A stretch of 64,000 nt of DNA from Planctomycetaceae bacterium (GCA_021732975.1 JAKFWC010000024.1:405399-469398), one strand, 5' to 3'. Counted from the first letter of the stretch, positions 8,425 to 17,162 are shown. Numbers and translations: made by a program. Notes: a model not told the origin generated them from the letters alone.

Positions 8425-9924
8425 TCAGTGTCCACCAATCGCACGCTTGAGCAAATTGTGCGTGATCTTCTGCACGCGTTCATCCGGTCCATGCGGGCGG
8501 GTCCAATGCGACCACGGCAGCACATGCCCCGGCGGGGAACTGAGTCCCTGCGACCAGAAGATCGTCGAGGCATTGAATACGAAATTGTTCTTCGGGCCGG
8601 GATAAATCGTCGCGACCCATTGCTGCGGTTTCACTCCACCGACGAGCGCTGTTCCCCCCGCGACGACTTCGAGACCGGGGATCGCGGGGGAATCGCCGTG
8701 GTATTCCCAGCCGACAAGACCCGGAATGCGATCGCCTTTTTTCACACCGGTCCCGCTGAACATCCAGTGCTCCGGCTTGGTCACTACCCAGTCTGCACCA
8801 CCGTTGACCGGCTCCACGTTTCTTGCGCCCATCAAAAACCCTTCATCGGGGCCGCGGTGAGGGAATGGGCCGTGGTCTTTCTCCCGATCGACGGCGTATT
8901 TGTACTCGCCGCCGTAGGGACCGCCGCGGAAGATGATGCGTTTAGCGCGACCGTCGTGGCTGTCTCGGAACGGCGTTACCCAGCAGACCGCGTTGCCTGA
9001 GAGAAACAGCAGCGATACGCCCGCGTTGCGCATCTTCACGGCGCTTTCGTACTGCCGGATGTCCCAGTATTCATCGTGTGCCAGGCTGATGAAGCACTTC
9101 GTCTTCAGGCCACGATCCGGCGTAATCATGTCGCTGTTAGAACAGTAGGTGACATCGTAGCCATGCTGTTCGAGGAAGTAGGCCAGCGGAAACTCGAAGA
9201 TCAGCCACTCACCGGAACCGACGGACAGCGGATCATTCACCACGCTGTTGTGCTGGGCATACCGTCCGTATGGACGGTCAAAGCTCACATCGGCCCACGG
9301 TCCCTGATTCCCCTTCGGATGCGTGTAGATCGAGTAGTTGCTCGGCCACGCATTATACGCCTGCCAGGTGTTGTCCGAACATTGTAACAGGATATCGGCC
9401 GGGCGGTCATCGCGGACAATGAACACCACATAGCTTTGCCACGCGGCTTCGTTCTCATCGGGTGGGATCGTCGACAACCGGCCGAGATAGACGCCGCTCA
9501 CCCAATCGTTGGGAATCGAGATTGATGTCGACGGCTTCCATTTGCATTCGTGCAGATTTTTTTCGCCGGGCTGAGGAGTGGGCTGCGTCTCCCCTTGGAA
9601 TGGCCCAAGCGTGGACAGGAGCCGAGCTCCTTTGCCGCCATAGTAACCAGTCCGAAAAATTTCGATCGTGAACGGCCGCGGCGGATTGGTCGACACCATG
9701 ATGTCGAGCTTTTCTCCCGCAGAAACGCTCTGCTTCGAGCAGTAGCCTTCAATGAGCGATGTCCGGCCCTGATTCGGATTGTCGAGCTTCACCCGCGTGA
9801 GCTGCCAGTCGTTTGAACCAGGCAGCGCGTTCTCTCGCTGGATGGCATTCGGCTCGGCTGCAACCGCGACCGTTGCGATCAATCCCAGTACAAGCCCGAT
9901 TCCCCGCCGAACGCTTCGTCGCAT
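8425..9924 (-). CDS. N,N-dimethylformamidase beta subunit-like exported protein
   Basis: 499 residues with a signal peptide (MRRSVRRGIGLVLGLIATVAVA). The central and C-terminal parts resemble the large-subunit C-terminal domain of N,N-dimethylformamidase: TWQAYNAWPSNYSIY, YDVTYCSNSDM, CFISLAHDEYWDIRQYES, NAGVSLLFLSGNAVCW and the closing NFVFNASTIFWSQGL. N-terminal segment 45-150 looks like a beta-sandwich. Real DMFase activity is not implied; most planctomycete relatives are uncharacterised. It ends 76 bp before the S15 hydrolase start on the same strand, so the two may be cotranscribed. Confidence 0.8.
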   Translation of the reverse strand: MRRSVRRGIGLVLGLIATVAVAAEPNAIQRENALPGSNDWQLTRVKLDNPNQGRTSLIEGYCSKQSVSAGEKLDIMVSTNPPRPFTIEIFRTGYYGGKGARLLSTLGPFQGETQPTPQPGEKNLHECKWKPSTSISIPNDWVSGVYLGRLSTIPPDENEAAWQSYVVFIVRDDRPADILLQCSDNTWQAYNAWPSNYSIYTHPKGNQGPWADVSFDRPYGRYAQHNSVVNDPLSVGSGEWLIFEFPLAYFLEQHGYDVTYCSNSDMITPDRGLKTKCFISLAHDEYWDIRQYESAVKMRNAGVSLLFLSGNAVCWVTPFRDSHDGRAKRIIFRGGPYGGEYKYAVDREKDHGPFPHRGPDEGFLMGARNVEPVNGGADWVVTKPEHWMFSGTGVKKGDRIPGLVGWEYHGDSPAIPGLEVVAGGTALVGGVKPQQWVATIYPGPKNNFVFNASTIFWSQGLSSPPGHVLPWSHWTRPHGPDERVQKITHNLLKRAIGGH

Positions 9925-10194
9925 GCTGAATTCCTCTGCCCTAACAGTAACGCATCACACATCAGAGGATACGCATGCAAAGCGACGACAACCAGTGTGC
10001 AGATGAGAAGAGGGGATCGCAAAGTGTTGCCAAGAAGTAAAGACCTTTTGCCACAAGAGGCACAACCGACACAAAAAACGAAGTGAGTCAGAAAGGAAGT
10101 CTTGGGTGTCATCTGGAAGGAGAAATATCCTGAGACGGCGCGCGAACCTGGATTCTGGGGACGTGTCTCTGCGGACGTTCTTCACCGAAAACTT
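9925..10194. other. Intergenic region without a supported gene
   Basis: No ORF has family-like content. It contains a tttgccacaagaggcacaa-type arm near 10048-10066 that resembles the repeat at 2375-2593. This side is upstream of the minus-strand dimethylformamidase-like gene and probably contains its promoter. Confidence 0.5.
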
Positions 10195-10226
10195 GCATGG
10201 CAAAGGATGAATTCCTCTTGCCATGC
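10195..10226 (+). ncRNA. Hairpin at the 5' side of a candidate structured RNA
   Basis: GCATGGCAA (10195-10203) pairs with TTGCCATGC (10218-10226), with inner AGGA/TCCT pairing and a 5-base loop. A second perfect hairpin follows at 10256-10276 (GTCGTGC ... GCACGAC). Together with the elements downstream this suggests a transcribed structured leader or small RNA running to about 10523. Confidence 0.45.
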
Positions 10227-10353
10227 GGGGCCGGTTCGGGAAGAATTGTCTTAGGGTCGTGCAAACGTAGCACGACGGACGGTAAGCCCACGAGGAGTCC
10301 GGCCCTGGCGGACCGGTCGAAGTGGGGTCACTCGTTTGAAAGGAGGTGGTTTA

Positions 10354-10395
10354 GTGGATTCTGACAGTCAACGCCAGCGAGGTGGTTACGTCTGA
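10354..10395 (+). CDS. Candidate 13-residue leader peptide
   Basis: GTG start at 10354 with an almost perfect Shine-Dalgarno (aaaggaggtgg, GGAGG at 10342-10346, spacing 7). It reads (V/M)DSDSQRQRGGYV and stops with TGA at 10393-10395. The stop overlaps the first arm of a switchable hairpin (10394-10426). It sits inside a region with other hairpins and upstream of a strong terminator. No amino acid is enriched enough to point to classic amino-acid attenuation. It may be a real leader peptide or an accidental ORF in a structured RNA. Confidence 0.4.
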   Translation: MDSDSQRQRGGYV

Positions 10396-10426
10396 CAGCC
10401 AGTCGACGGGCTGTCTGCAGACAGCC
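10394..10426 (+). promoter_or_regulatory. Mutually exclusive hairpin pair (candidate attenuator switch)
   Basis: GACAGCC at 10394-10400, GGCTGTC at 10409-10415 and GACAGCC at 10420-10426: the middle segment can pair with either flank. GGCTGTCTGCAGACAGCC (10409-10426) is a perfect 18-base palindrome. The first segment overlaps the stop codon of the 13-codon ORF. Confidence 0.5.
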
Positions 10427-10477
10427 ACTGTCTCATCCGCGGATCGCCCTGTTACTAGATCCCGATGAGTGTGCTAG

Positions 10478-10523
10478 CCCTGGTGGGGAACTCCGCAACG
10501 CGGCCTCTCCACCAGGGTTTTTT
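10478..10523 (+). terminator. Rho-independent terminator
   Basis: CCCTGGTGG (10478-10486) pairs with CCACCAGGG (10509-10517), with an inner CCGC/GCGG stem, and is followed directly by six T (10518-10523). It ends the putative structured transcript 168 bp before the next plus-strand gene. Confidence 0.85.
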
Positions 10524-10691
10524 CGTTGGAGGTGGAAGCGCTCTCACGGAATTCGTCGCCTTTGATTGACGAGGGACGGAATCGATTGGTGGGCTTCAAC
10601 GGACTTTACGGGGCGAATAAAACGGGAGACGCTCGACCGGCGTGATATCATCTCGGCTTCCACCATTCGTTAAGTCGACAGGATCCGAACG

Positions 10692-11072
10692 ATGCCAGAA
10701 CGTACTCGATGGCCCACGCTTGCCTGCGGATTGACGGGGGCGGTGATCGGCGGCACGGTGGGTTACTTCGGCTTCTTCTGGATTGCCCAGCAAGGGTTCT
10801 ACGCGCTGCTCCTTCCGCCCGGACTGCTGGGATTGGGAGCGGGGTTGTGCGCACGGCGGCGGTCGACGCTGCTGGCGATTGTCTGTGGGATCGCGGGGCT
10901 GGCACTCGGACTCTTTACCGAATGGCGGTTTGCCCCCTTTGCCGTCGACGAAAGTCTACCCTATTTCATCACCCACATTCATACGCTCAAGCCCATTACC
11001 TTGCTGCTGGTCGCCGTGGGCGCATTTCTCAGCTATCGTCTGGCACTCGGCATGGATACGAAAGCAACTTAG
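10692..11072 (+). CDS. Small integral membrane protein, unknown function
   Basis: 126 residues. Three to four hydrophobic segments: about 8-32 (CGLTGAVIGGTVGYFGFFWI), 36-52, 58-74 (LAIVCGIAGLALGLFTEW) and 98-117 (PITLLLVAVGAFLSYRLAL). Glycine-rich helices resemble GlsB/TspO-like small membrane proteins only in composition; no family is recognised. The start has a weak ribosome-binding site. It is the first gene downstream of the structured leader and terminator at 10195-10523, which could control it. Confidence 0.7.
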   Translation: MPERTRWPTLACGLTGAVIGGTVGYFGFFWIAQQGFYALLLPPGLLGLGAGLCARRRSTLLAIVCGIAGLALGLFTEWRFAPFAVDESLPYFITHIHTLKPITLLLVAVGAFLSYRLALGMDTKAT

Positions 11073-11073
11073 C

Positions 11074-11190
11074 AGCCCGTGGATGTATTCGCTTCCGTGT
11101 GCCGCGGCCGTGTCCGCCGTGCTAAGTGGCAAAACACACTGCAAATTCACACGGCCGACACGGCCGTGGCACACAATAAATCCACGGGCT
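11074..11190. repeat. Intergenic palindrome, agcccgtggat/cacggccgtggcacac family
   Basis: Outer arms AGCCCGTGGAT (11074-11084) and ATCCACGGGCT (11180-11190); inner arms around gtgtgccgcggccgtgt and acacggccgtggcacac. A shorter relative lies at 42979-43056. It follows the stop of the membrane-protein gene immediately. Confidence 0.85.
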
Positions 11191-11273
11191 GTGAGGAGGC
11201 GCGAAGTCTTCGAGACACTCCGTGTCATTTCATAATGTCCATAATCGTCTGATAAGCATGGGGACACTCATCG

Positions 11274-11777
11274 ATGGACTTACTCGATCGACTCCTGGGA
11301 CACGACTGCTGGACGACAAACTTACTGCTCGAGATGTGCGGGTCGTTCACCGATACGCAGCTCGACCAGAATTTCGACATCGGGCCGGGAACGTTGCGGA
11401 CTACATTCGACCATATCATCTGGAATATGGAAGCGTGGTCCGCGGCGATGGACGGATCAGCAACAATCCCGCGTCCCACGGACAAGAGCATTGCCGGTCT
11501 TCAACAACGCCTGGCGACGGCTGCAGAACGATTGAGGCGGATTGCCCGTCGCGTTGCCGAGAACAACGCCTGGGACGAGCTCTGGACCGATCGTCTCGAT
11601 CAACCGCCGAATCAGAAATCGTTCGGTACGAGCATCGCCCACGTCATCACGCACAGCATGCATCACCGAGCACAGATTCTGAATATGCTAAAACGCTCCG
11701 GCGTGACTTCTCTTCCCGAAGGCGATGTCTTCAGTTGGGAGAACGCCGGTGTGCCACTGGCTTCGCCAGTAGCTTAG
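11274..11777 (+). CDS. DinB/YfiT-type four-helix metalloprotein
   Basis: 167 residues. DinB-superfamily features: MDLLDRLLGHDCWTTNLLL at the N-terminus, TTFDHIIWNMEAW in helix 2 with the first histidine ligand, and HVITHSMHHRAQILNMLKRS near residues 120-140 supplying the other ligands. Family members include thiol-dependent transferases (bacillithiol or mycothiol linked) and many uncharacterised proteins. The specific reaction is not predictable. Confidence 0.85.
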   Translation: MDLLDRLLGHDCWTTNLLLEMCGSFTDTQLDQNFDIGPGTLRTTFDHIIWNMEAWSAAMDGSATIPRPTDKSIAGLQQRLATAAERLRRIARRVAENNAWDELWTDRLDQPPNQKSFGTSIAHVITHSMHHRAQILNMLKRSGVTSLPEGDVFSWENAGVPLASPVA

Positions 11778-11833
11778 CCTTGTCGGGTGCGTTGCAACGC
11801 ACCGATTGCAGAGATGGTGCGTCACGACGCACC

Positions 11834-12514
11834 CTACGAATCCGCAAGGAGTGCGTCCGCGATTTCGGACCATTTTTCAAAACGACGAAAGCCGAGGCCT
11901 TCGTCGGTCAGTACATCGGCGAGCCAACTGCGGGCGAAGAGATGGTTCGCAGTCACAATTCGGGCGGCGGCGGCATCGGGGCGACCGTCACCGGCGAAGG
12001 CGATTCGTTTGGTTCCGCGGGATTGCAGTTCGCGGATGATGGCCGCCTTGTCGATGCCGAAGTGCTGCGAATACCACGGCACATCGCGCGGCGGCCACGT
12101 CATGCTGAGACCGGCTTCCGGCGTGTAGTTTCCCGGATTGGCGATGATGCGGACCTCATTGGCGATCGGTGCCAGAATGCGGTCGATGTACCACTGCGAC
12201 CCGGCGGACACGACGACGATATCCCAGCCGTGCTGTTTCAACTGACGGACACTTTCCAGCGTGCGTGGATCGAGTTGCGTCTTCGGTAGCAGCTTTTCGA
12301 GAACCGCGAGATCGCGCGGCGCGTGTTGAAAGATGCCGTGCAGCGCTTCGACGTGCGTCAACCGCCCGGCCACGCACTCGCCCCAATAATCGGGCATCGT
12401 ATCGGTGGGGACGACCTCCAGAATGACATCGAAGAAATCGACGGCGGTCATCGTGCCATCGAAATCGGTAACGAGCACGTTGGACTGCAAACAGGATAAG
12501 ACATCGGTCGACAC
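11834..12514 (-). CDS. HAD-superfamily phosphatase, MtnX-like
   Basis: 226 residues. HAD motif I is VTDFDGTMT with Asp17 and Asp19, motif II VSAGSQWYID, and motif III/IV FAGDGRPDAAAA, as in class IB phosphoserine-phosphatase/MtnX relatives (2-hydroxy-3-keto-5-methylthiopentenyl-1-phosphate phosphatase, COG4359). Methionine-salvage partners (MtnA, MtnB, MtnD) are not adjacent, so the substrate is open. Start ATG 12514 follows a Shine-Dalgarno-like run (ctccttcc on the + strand at 12527-12534). It is probably cotranscribed with the SDR gene upstream (66-bp spacer that carries a small palindrome). Confidence 0.8.
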   Translation of the reverse strand: MSTDVLSCLQSNVLVTDFDGTMTAVDFFDVILEVVPTDTMPDYWGECVAGRLTHVEALHGIFQHAPRDLAVLEKLLPKTQLDPRTLESVRQLKQHGWDIVVVSAGSQWYIDRILAPIANEVRIIANPGNYTPEAGLSMTWPPRDVPWYSQHFGIDKAAIIRELQSRGTKRIAFAGDGRPDAAAARIVTANHLFARSWLADVLTDEGLGFRRFEKWSEIADALLADS

Positions 12515-12555
12515 GGGGTTCTCTTTGGAAGGAGGGTGGCCACTCGGTGAGATCA

Positions 12556-12580
12556 GCGCGGGGCGCGAAACCGCTAGCGC
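12556..12580. repeat. Short palindromic repeat, ggggcgcgaaaccg family
   Basis: gcgcggggcgcgaaaccgct followed by agcgc. Related copies are at 13369-13390, 41944-41967 and 59520-59561. It starts directly at the SDR stop codon. Confidence 0.6.
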
Positions 12581-13315
12581 TTAACCGCGACCGATGTAGG
12601 CTTGGTCGCGCGGGAGGACGATGGCTTCGAGAAAGTTGACATCGGGTGGCAACGTCAACATGGCGAGGGCGGCCTGGGCGATGGATTCAATCGACATCAT
12701 CGGCTCGTCATCGCTCCGCAGTCCCGATTCCGTGCGACGTTCGACCAGCACGTTGCCGGGATGGAGGCAACTACAGACGATGCCAAACGGTCGGGCATCA
12801 AGGGCAATCGCCTGCGTCAAACCCCACACGCCGAACTTCGCGGCGGCATACGGCGTGGCGTTCTCTCGCGGTCGTTGAGCCGAAATCGACCCGATGTTCA
12901 AAATGCGGCCGCGATGTTGCGGTTTCATCATCCGAAACGCGGCCCGGCTGCACAAAAACGTACCCGTGAGACAAGCGCCGATCACATTGTTCCACGCTGT
13001 CAGCGTCACTTCATCCAGCGGACCACCATCGAACGCTCCGGCATTGTTGACGAGGATGTCGAGCTTGCCAAACCGCTGCTGTACCGCGGCGAAAAGTGCG
13101 TCGACATCGGCTTCGATACTGACATCCGCCGGTTGCACAAGCACATCGGCACCGACTACCCGCACTTCCGCTGCGACCGATTCGAGTTTCTCGCGGCGTC
13201 GTCCCGAGAGGACCAGTTTGCAACCTTCCTGAGCCAACGCGAGGGCAATACCACGGCCGATGCCCTGGCCCGCGCCGGTGATGACCGCGACCTGGCCATC
13301 GAGTCGTTTGGTCAT
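12581..13315 (-). CDS. SDR-family NAD(P)-dependent oxidoreductase
   Basis: 244 residues from ATG 13315 (an alternative ATG lies four codons upstream at 13327). Rossmann motif TGAGQGIGRG, NNAG at about residue 87, catalytic serine in NIGSISAQRP and YAAAK give the classical SDR tetrad, so it should be active. It resembles 3-oxoacyl-ACP reductase-like and gluconate dehydrogenase-like members; the substrate is unknown. The HAD phosphatase lies downstream on the same strand. Confidence 0.88.
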   Translation of the reverse strand: MTKRLDGQVAVITGAGQGIGRGIALALAQEGCKLVLSGRRREKLESVAAEVRVVGADVLVQPADVSIEADVDALFAAVQQRFGKLDILVNNAGAFDGGPLDEVTLTAWNNVIGACLTGTFLCSRAAFRMMKPQHRGRILNIGSISAQRPRENATPYAAAKFGVWGLTQAIALDARPFGIVCSCLHPGNVLVERRTESGLRSDDEPMMSIESIAQAALAMLTLPPDVNFLEAIVLPRDQAYIGRG

Positions 13316-13368
13316 GATGTCTTTCATTTGAAATTCGTGAGAAGTTGATGATCACGGGGTGATGTTGG

Positions 13369-13390
13369 CACGGGGCGCGAAGCCACAAGC
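13369..13390. repeat. Short palindromic repeat, ggggcgcgaaaccg family
   Basis: cacggggcgcgaagccacaa gc, the same sequence type as 12556-12580, lying in the short spacer between glnE and the SDR gene. Confidence 0.5.
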
Positions 13391-13415
13391 AGTGTGGGTG
13401 GCCGGGAGACTGATG

Positions 13416-16400
13416 CTAAGATGGTGGTTGTGGTGTTGGGAACTCGGAGGCGTGCGGAGCGTAGCGACGGGCGAGATCGACCACGGCTTGCGAATGACAT
13501 TCCAAATCCTGCAGCAACTGCGAGACATCGGCCCCGTAGTTGAGTCGACGGGCTAAGAATTCGAACTCTTCGCTGCGGAGCTCGGGTACCGTCAGATCCC
13601 GCGCGTCGCCCCGGACCATGCGCAGGGCGTCAATCAAGCGTCGCAGGAACATGACCGCTTCCAGCAGCCGCTGCAGATCGTCATCTGAAAAGATACCGGC
13701 GGCGGCCAATGCCCGTGCGGCGGCGCGGGTGTTCGGATGTCGCAACTCGGGTGACAGATGCCCGTGCGTAATCTGCAGAGCCTGGACGAGATATTCCACA
13801 TCGACCAACCCCCCGGGGCTGAGCTTGGCATGGAATGTCCCTGGTTGCACCAGTTTTCGCAACTGCTGCTCACGCATGGCTCGCACGGCCGCGAAATCGA
13901 AAGGCGTACCGGTGTAGAGCAGGCGATCGCGCACCGCCGCCAGCTTCGCGCCAAAGGCGACATCACCGGCCAAGGGTCGCAACTTGACGAGGGCTTGCCG
14001 TTCATACGGCCACGCCGGTCCGTCAACATTGAAATACTGCTCGAATGCCGCGAGCGTGACGGCGAGTTGTCCCGCGCGGCCGTACGGCCGCAGCCGCAAA
14101 TCGATGTGAAAAATCCCTTCCCGTCGTGCGCGGATCGAATTCGTGAAACGTTCCACCAGACGTTGAAAGAAGGACGCCGCATCGAGCGGTTGTCGCCCGT
14201 GTGTCGCCCCTTCATCTTCGTAGATGAACATCATTTCGATATCGGAAGCGAAGCCCATTTCACGACCGCCGCACTTGCCGAGCACCACGGCCGACCATGC
14301 CATGGGTTCGCCATTTTCTCGACACGGCCGACCATGCTTCGCGACGAGATCTTTCCAGGCCATGTCGAGCGCCACGGTCACTACCGTCTCGGCGATATCG
14401 CCAAGTTCGCCCGAGAACTGACCGAACGCCGGAATGCGTCCCAGAATGTGCCGCATGTCCACGCGGAACATTTCGCGGTCTTTGAACTCATTGAGGCGTT
14501 GCACTCGATCCGCAGCGGTCGGCGCTTCCTGCAACAACGCCGACAATTCTTCCTGAAGCTGCACGGCCGATTTGGCATCCTGCAAGACATCCAGATTTTT
14601 GAGCAGTGGGAAAATGTTGGCCGACTGCAGACGGAGAAAATCGTCCCACAGGAAATCGCTGATGCCGAGCAATTGGGCGAGGGCATCAAGGACATCGGGA
14701 CGTTCGAGAGAAGCCAGTGCTTCCGTCCAGTTCTCCTGCAAAAACAAGTCGCGGAGAAACGTCCGGAAGTGCAACAGTGCGGCTTCCGGATTGGGGGACT
14801 TCGGCAGCAAGTGCGTGAACTGTTTAATGAGCACGACGGCCGCTTGGAGTTGCTGGATGCGGCGATCGTCGGTGAGCTTGCCGCCATGCTCGGCATCGGA
14901 GACCCACAACGTATCGCACACGCGCACACCCTCGCTGCGGATGTCCACAGCGTCGATGTTGATGCCGCTAAGCGCCAGCGCGTTTGCCAGTTCGTAGAGG
15001 AACCCGCTGGTATCCTCGCCACGAATCTGGAGCACGGTGGCTTGCGATGACGTTTGATTGTCGACCTGCACTTCCACCGGCAGCATGGGCGATGACGCCG
15101 TGTCGCAGCCATCCAATGCGCCGGCAATGCGCTTGGCGAGTCGGCCCTGGGCATCGCCGTGCTGACCCGTGCGCGAGAGCAGCATCAACTCCATCAGGTC
15201 GGCTTCGTAGTTCAACCAGACTTCCGGCTCCGCGGTATCGAACGGCGGACGAACGGTGAAGACATCCACGAAATCGCGATGCGGGGCGGTCGGAGCCGAG
15301 GCTTTGTGACTGCGTCGCGTGGCTCCCGTGGGTTGCCAGCGACGAGAGAGGTCCGGGTACTGGCCCGTGGTCACGACACCTTCAAGGATATCAAATCCGA
15401 AAACGAACAGCAGCCCGCAGATCATCGAGAGATCGCCGGGATGATCGATCCCTAAAACAGTGACCCGCCACGTGTTGTCTTTGGCGGCTTCGGCCACCAC
15501 GCGCATGGGGCGTGACAGCGTGATTGGGCCAAACCATTCGCGATGATGCGCCGAGTCAATCGGCGAAAACGTCGGCGGTGGACTCGGAGCCGACACCGGC
15601 GCGATCACTCCCGCGGCCGGTTCATGCGGCGTCATGGGGACATCGCCGAGGTAGCGGTCAAAGATACGACGGATCTCGGCGGTGTGCAGATCGTAATGGG
15701 CCACGAAATCCGCACCGGTGGCATAATCGAGCCGCCGCGCGAGGTAACCGAGTTCGCGGGGATCGGTGGGGAGCTGATGCTCCTGTTTATTGTGCGCCAG
15801 TTGCAGCACGTGCTCGATCGTGCGGAGAAACATGTACCCGCCCGTGAGTTGCCGGTACTCGTCCGCCTGGAGAAATCCGAAATCGGCGAGTCGTACGAGT
15901 CCATCCAATGTGTTCGGCGAACGGACCTGCGGATAGCGGCGACCGTGGACGAGTTGCAGGTACTGCGTGAGAAACTCGATGTCGCGGATCGAACCCGCTC
16001 CCGATTTCACTTCGCCCCATTCCCGACGTTTGCGGGCTAGTCCTTCCTCGATCTTGCGCTTGGCGGCGCGAACGGACTGCCGCACGTCTTCCACTGCGTG
16101 ACCGAACAACAGCGGCTCGCATTCGTGCAACACCCGAGCACCGAGAGCCGCATCACCGGCGATGACGCGGGCTTTAAGCAACGCCTGATGTTCCCACAGT
16201 TGTCCCTGTTTCCGCAGATAATCGAGGAAGGACGACGCCGAACTCACAAGTGGCCCCGAGCGTCCCCACGGTCGCAGCCGCATATCAACGCGATAGAGAA
16301 AGCCTTCGCCCGTCGCCGACTGCAACGCCCGAATCAATTGCTGTGCAACCGGCAACCAGGCTTCGGGCTGGTCCTCGGCGAGAAACACGAGATCAATGTC

Positions 16401-17102
16401 CGAACTGTAGTTGAGTTCTTCGCCGCCGAGTTTGCCCATCGCGAGAATGCAGAATCCCGGCGTCGTCGGCTTTCGATTCGGAGCGACATGGACGAGGCAG
16501 GCCTGCACGAGCGCATCGGCCAGCAACGACAACTGCACCGTCGCCGAACGCAGGTCCATCAGTCCGAAGCAATCGCACGCTCCGATGCGGAGAATTTCCC
16601 AACGTTGAAACCGCCGCAAGCCGTCAAGGATCTCGGCCGAACTGGTCGATGCACCACTGGCGATCACGGCGGCTTCAAAGAACTCCTCGCGGCTCTTCAA
16701 GTCGGCGAGCCACCGGTGCTGCGTGAGCTGATCGAGCAAGACCGGATTGCGGAGCAACGTTTCCGTGAGATATTGGCTGCGAACGAACAACTTCAGCAGG
16801 ATCTCAATCGCGCGCGGCCGCGCCGCCAGATACTCGAGCAGCGGTCGCGATTGCGGCACCTGGGCGAAGAAGCGTTCGAAATTTCGCAACGCGGCATCCG
16901 GCGCGGGGGTGTCCCACAGACCGAGGACCAGTCGCGACAAGCTCTCTTTCACGAAATCCGGAAAGGGTGCTTCACCGGACAGCACCCGTAACCGTTTCCA
17001 CGCCCCGGCCGCATCGGGAAAGCCGATATCCGACAACAGGGCCACCGCGGTCGCCGTGGGCGTGTCGCTCTCGGTGAATAAATTCGAAACGCGGTCGTCC
17101 AT
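13416..17102 (-). CDS. glnE: Glutamine synthetase adenylyltransferase/deadenylyltransferase with inserted ACT-like domains
   Basis: 1228 residues, against about 950 for typical GlnE. The N-terminal adenylyl-removase nucleotidyltransferase core is at about 218-280 (AMGKLGGEELNYSSDIDLVF, DMRLRPWG) with the GlnD-type helical region after it (SIRDIEFLTQYLQ about 371). The C-terminal transferase core is at 939-1008 (VLGKCGGREMGFASDIEMMF, DLRLRPYG), again followed by a helical domain (GLVDVEYLVQ). The DxD metal ligands are kept in the first half; in the second they are DIE, the form usual in GlnE. The extra 250 residues lie in the linker and contain two ACT-like segments, about 544-620 (WRVTVLGIDHPGDLSMICG) and 688-735 (ATVLQIRGEDTSGFLYELAN). 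This suggests direct ligand sensing. It is the only glutamine-metabolism gene in the window. Confidence 0.93.
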   Translation of the reverse strand: MDDRVSNLFTESDTPTATAVALLSDIGFPDAAGAWKRLRVLSGEAPFPDFVKESLSRLVLGLWDTPAPDAALRNFERFFAQVPQSRPLLEYLAARPRAIEILLKLFVRSQYLTETLLRNPVLLDQLTQHRWLADLKSREEFFEAAVIASGASTSSAEILDGLRRFQRWEILRIGACDCFGLMDLRSATVQLSLLADALVQACLVHVAPNRKPTTPGFCILAMGKLGGEELNYSSDIDLVFLAEDQPEAWLPVAQQLIRALQSATGEGFLYRVDMRLRPWGRSGPLVSSASSFLDYLRKQGQLWEHQALLKARVIAGDAALGARVLHECEPLLFGHAVEDVRQSVRAAKRKIEEGLARKRREWGEVKSGAGSIRDIEFLTQYLQLVHGRRYPQVRSPNTLDGLVRLADFGFLQADEYRQLTGGYMFLRTIEHVLQLAHNKQEHQLPTDPRELGYLARRLDYATGADFVAHYDLHTAEIRRIFDRYLGDVPMTPHEPAAGVIAPVSAPSPPPTFSPIDSAHHREWFGPITLSRPMRVVAEAAKDNTWRVTVLGIDHPGDLSMICGLLFVFGFDILEGVVTTGQYPDLSRRWQPTGATRRSHKASAPTAPHRDFVDVFTVRPPFDTAEPEVWLNYEADLMELMLLSRTGQHGDAQGRLAKRIAGALDGCDTASSPMLPVEVQVDNQTSSQATVLQIRGEDTSGFLYELANALALSGINIDAVDIRSEGVRVCDTLWVSDAEHGGKLTDDRRIQQLQAAVVLIKQFTHLLPKSPNPEAALLHFRTFLRDLFLQENWTEALASLERPDVLDALAQLLGISDFLWDDFLRLQSANIFPLLKNLDVLQDAKSAVQLQEELSALLQEAPTAADRVQRLNEFKDREMFRVDMRHILGRIPAFGQFSGELGDIAETVVTVALDMAWKDLVAKHGRPCRENGEPMAWSAVVLGKCGGREMGFASDIEMMFIYEDEGATHGRQPLDAASFFQRLVERFTNSIRARREGIFHIDLRLRPYGRAGQLAVTLAAFEQYFNVDGPAWPYERQALVKLRPLAGDVAFGAKLAAVRDRLLYTGTPFDFAAVRAMREQQLRKLVQPGTFHAKLSPGGLVDVEYLVQALQITHGHLSPELRHPNTRAAARALAAAGIFSDDDLQRLLEAVMFLRRLIDALRMVRGDARDLTVPELRSEEFEFLARRLNYGADVSQLLQDLECHSQAVVDLARRYAPHASEFPTPQPPS

Positions 17103-17162
17103 CCTGCTCCCCTCGTTCTCAGGCGACGCATGAGAACGGGCGTGGAATCTCCGATGTGCATT

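Noticed and set aside
11222..12289. 355-codon open frame on the plus strand
   Set aside because: Out of frame with the DinB-like gene and opposite the HAD phosphatase; composition is unlike protein-coding neighbours.
13758..15050. 430-codon open frame on the plus strand
   Set aside because: Shadow of glnE with no own domains.
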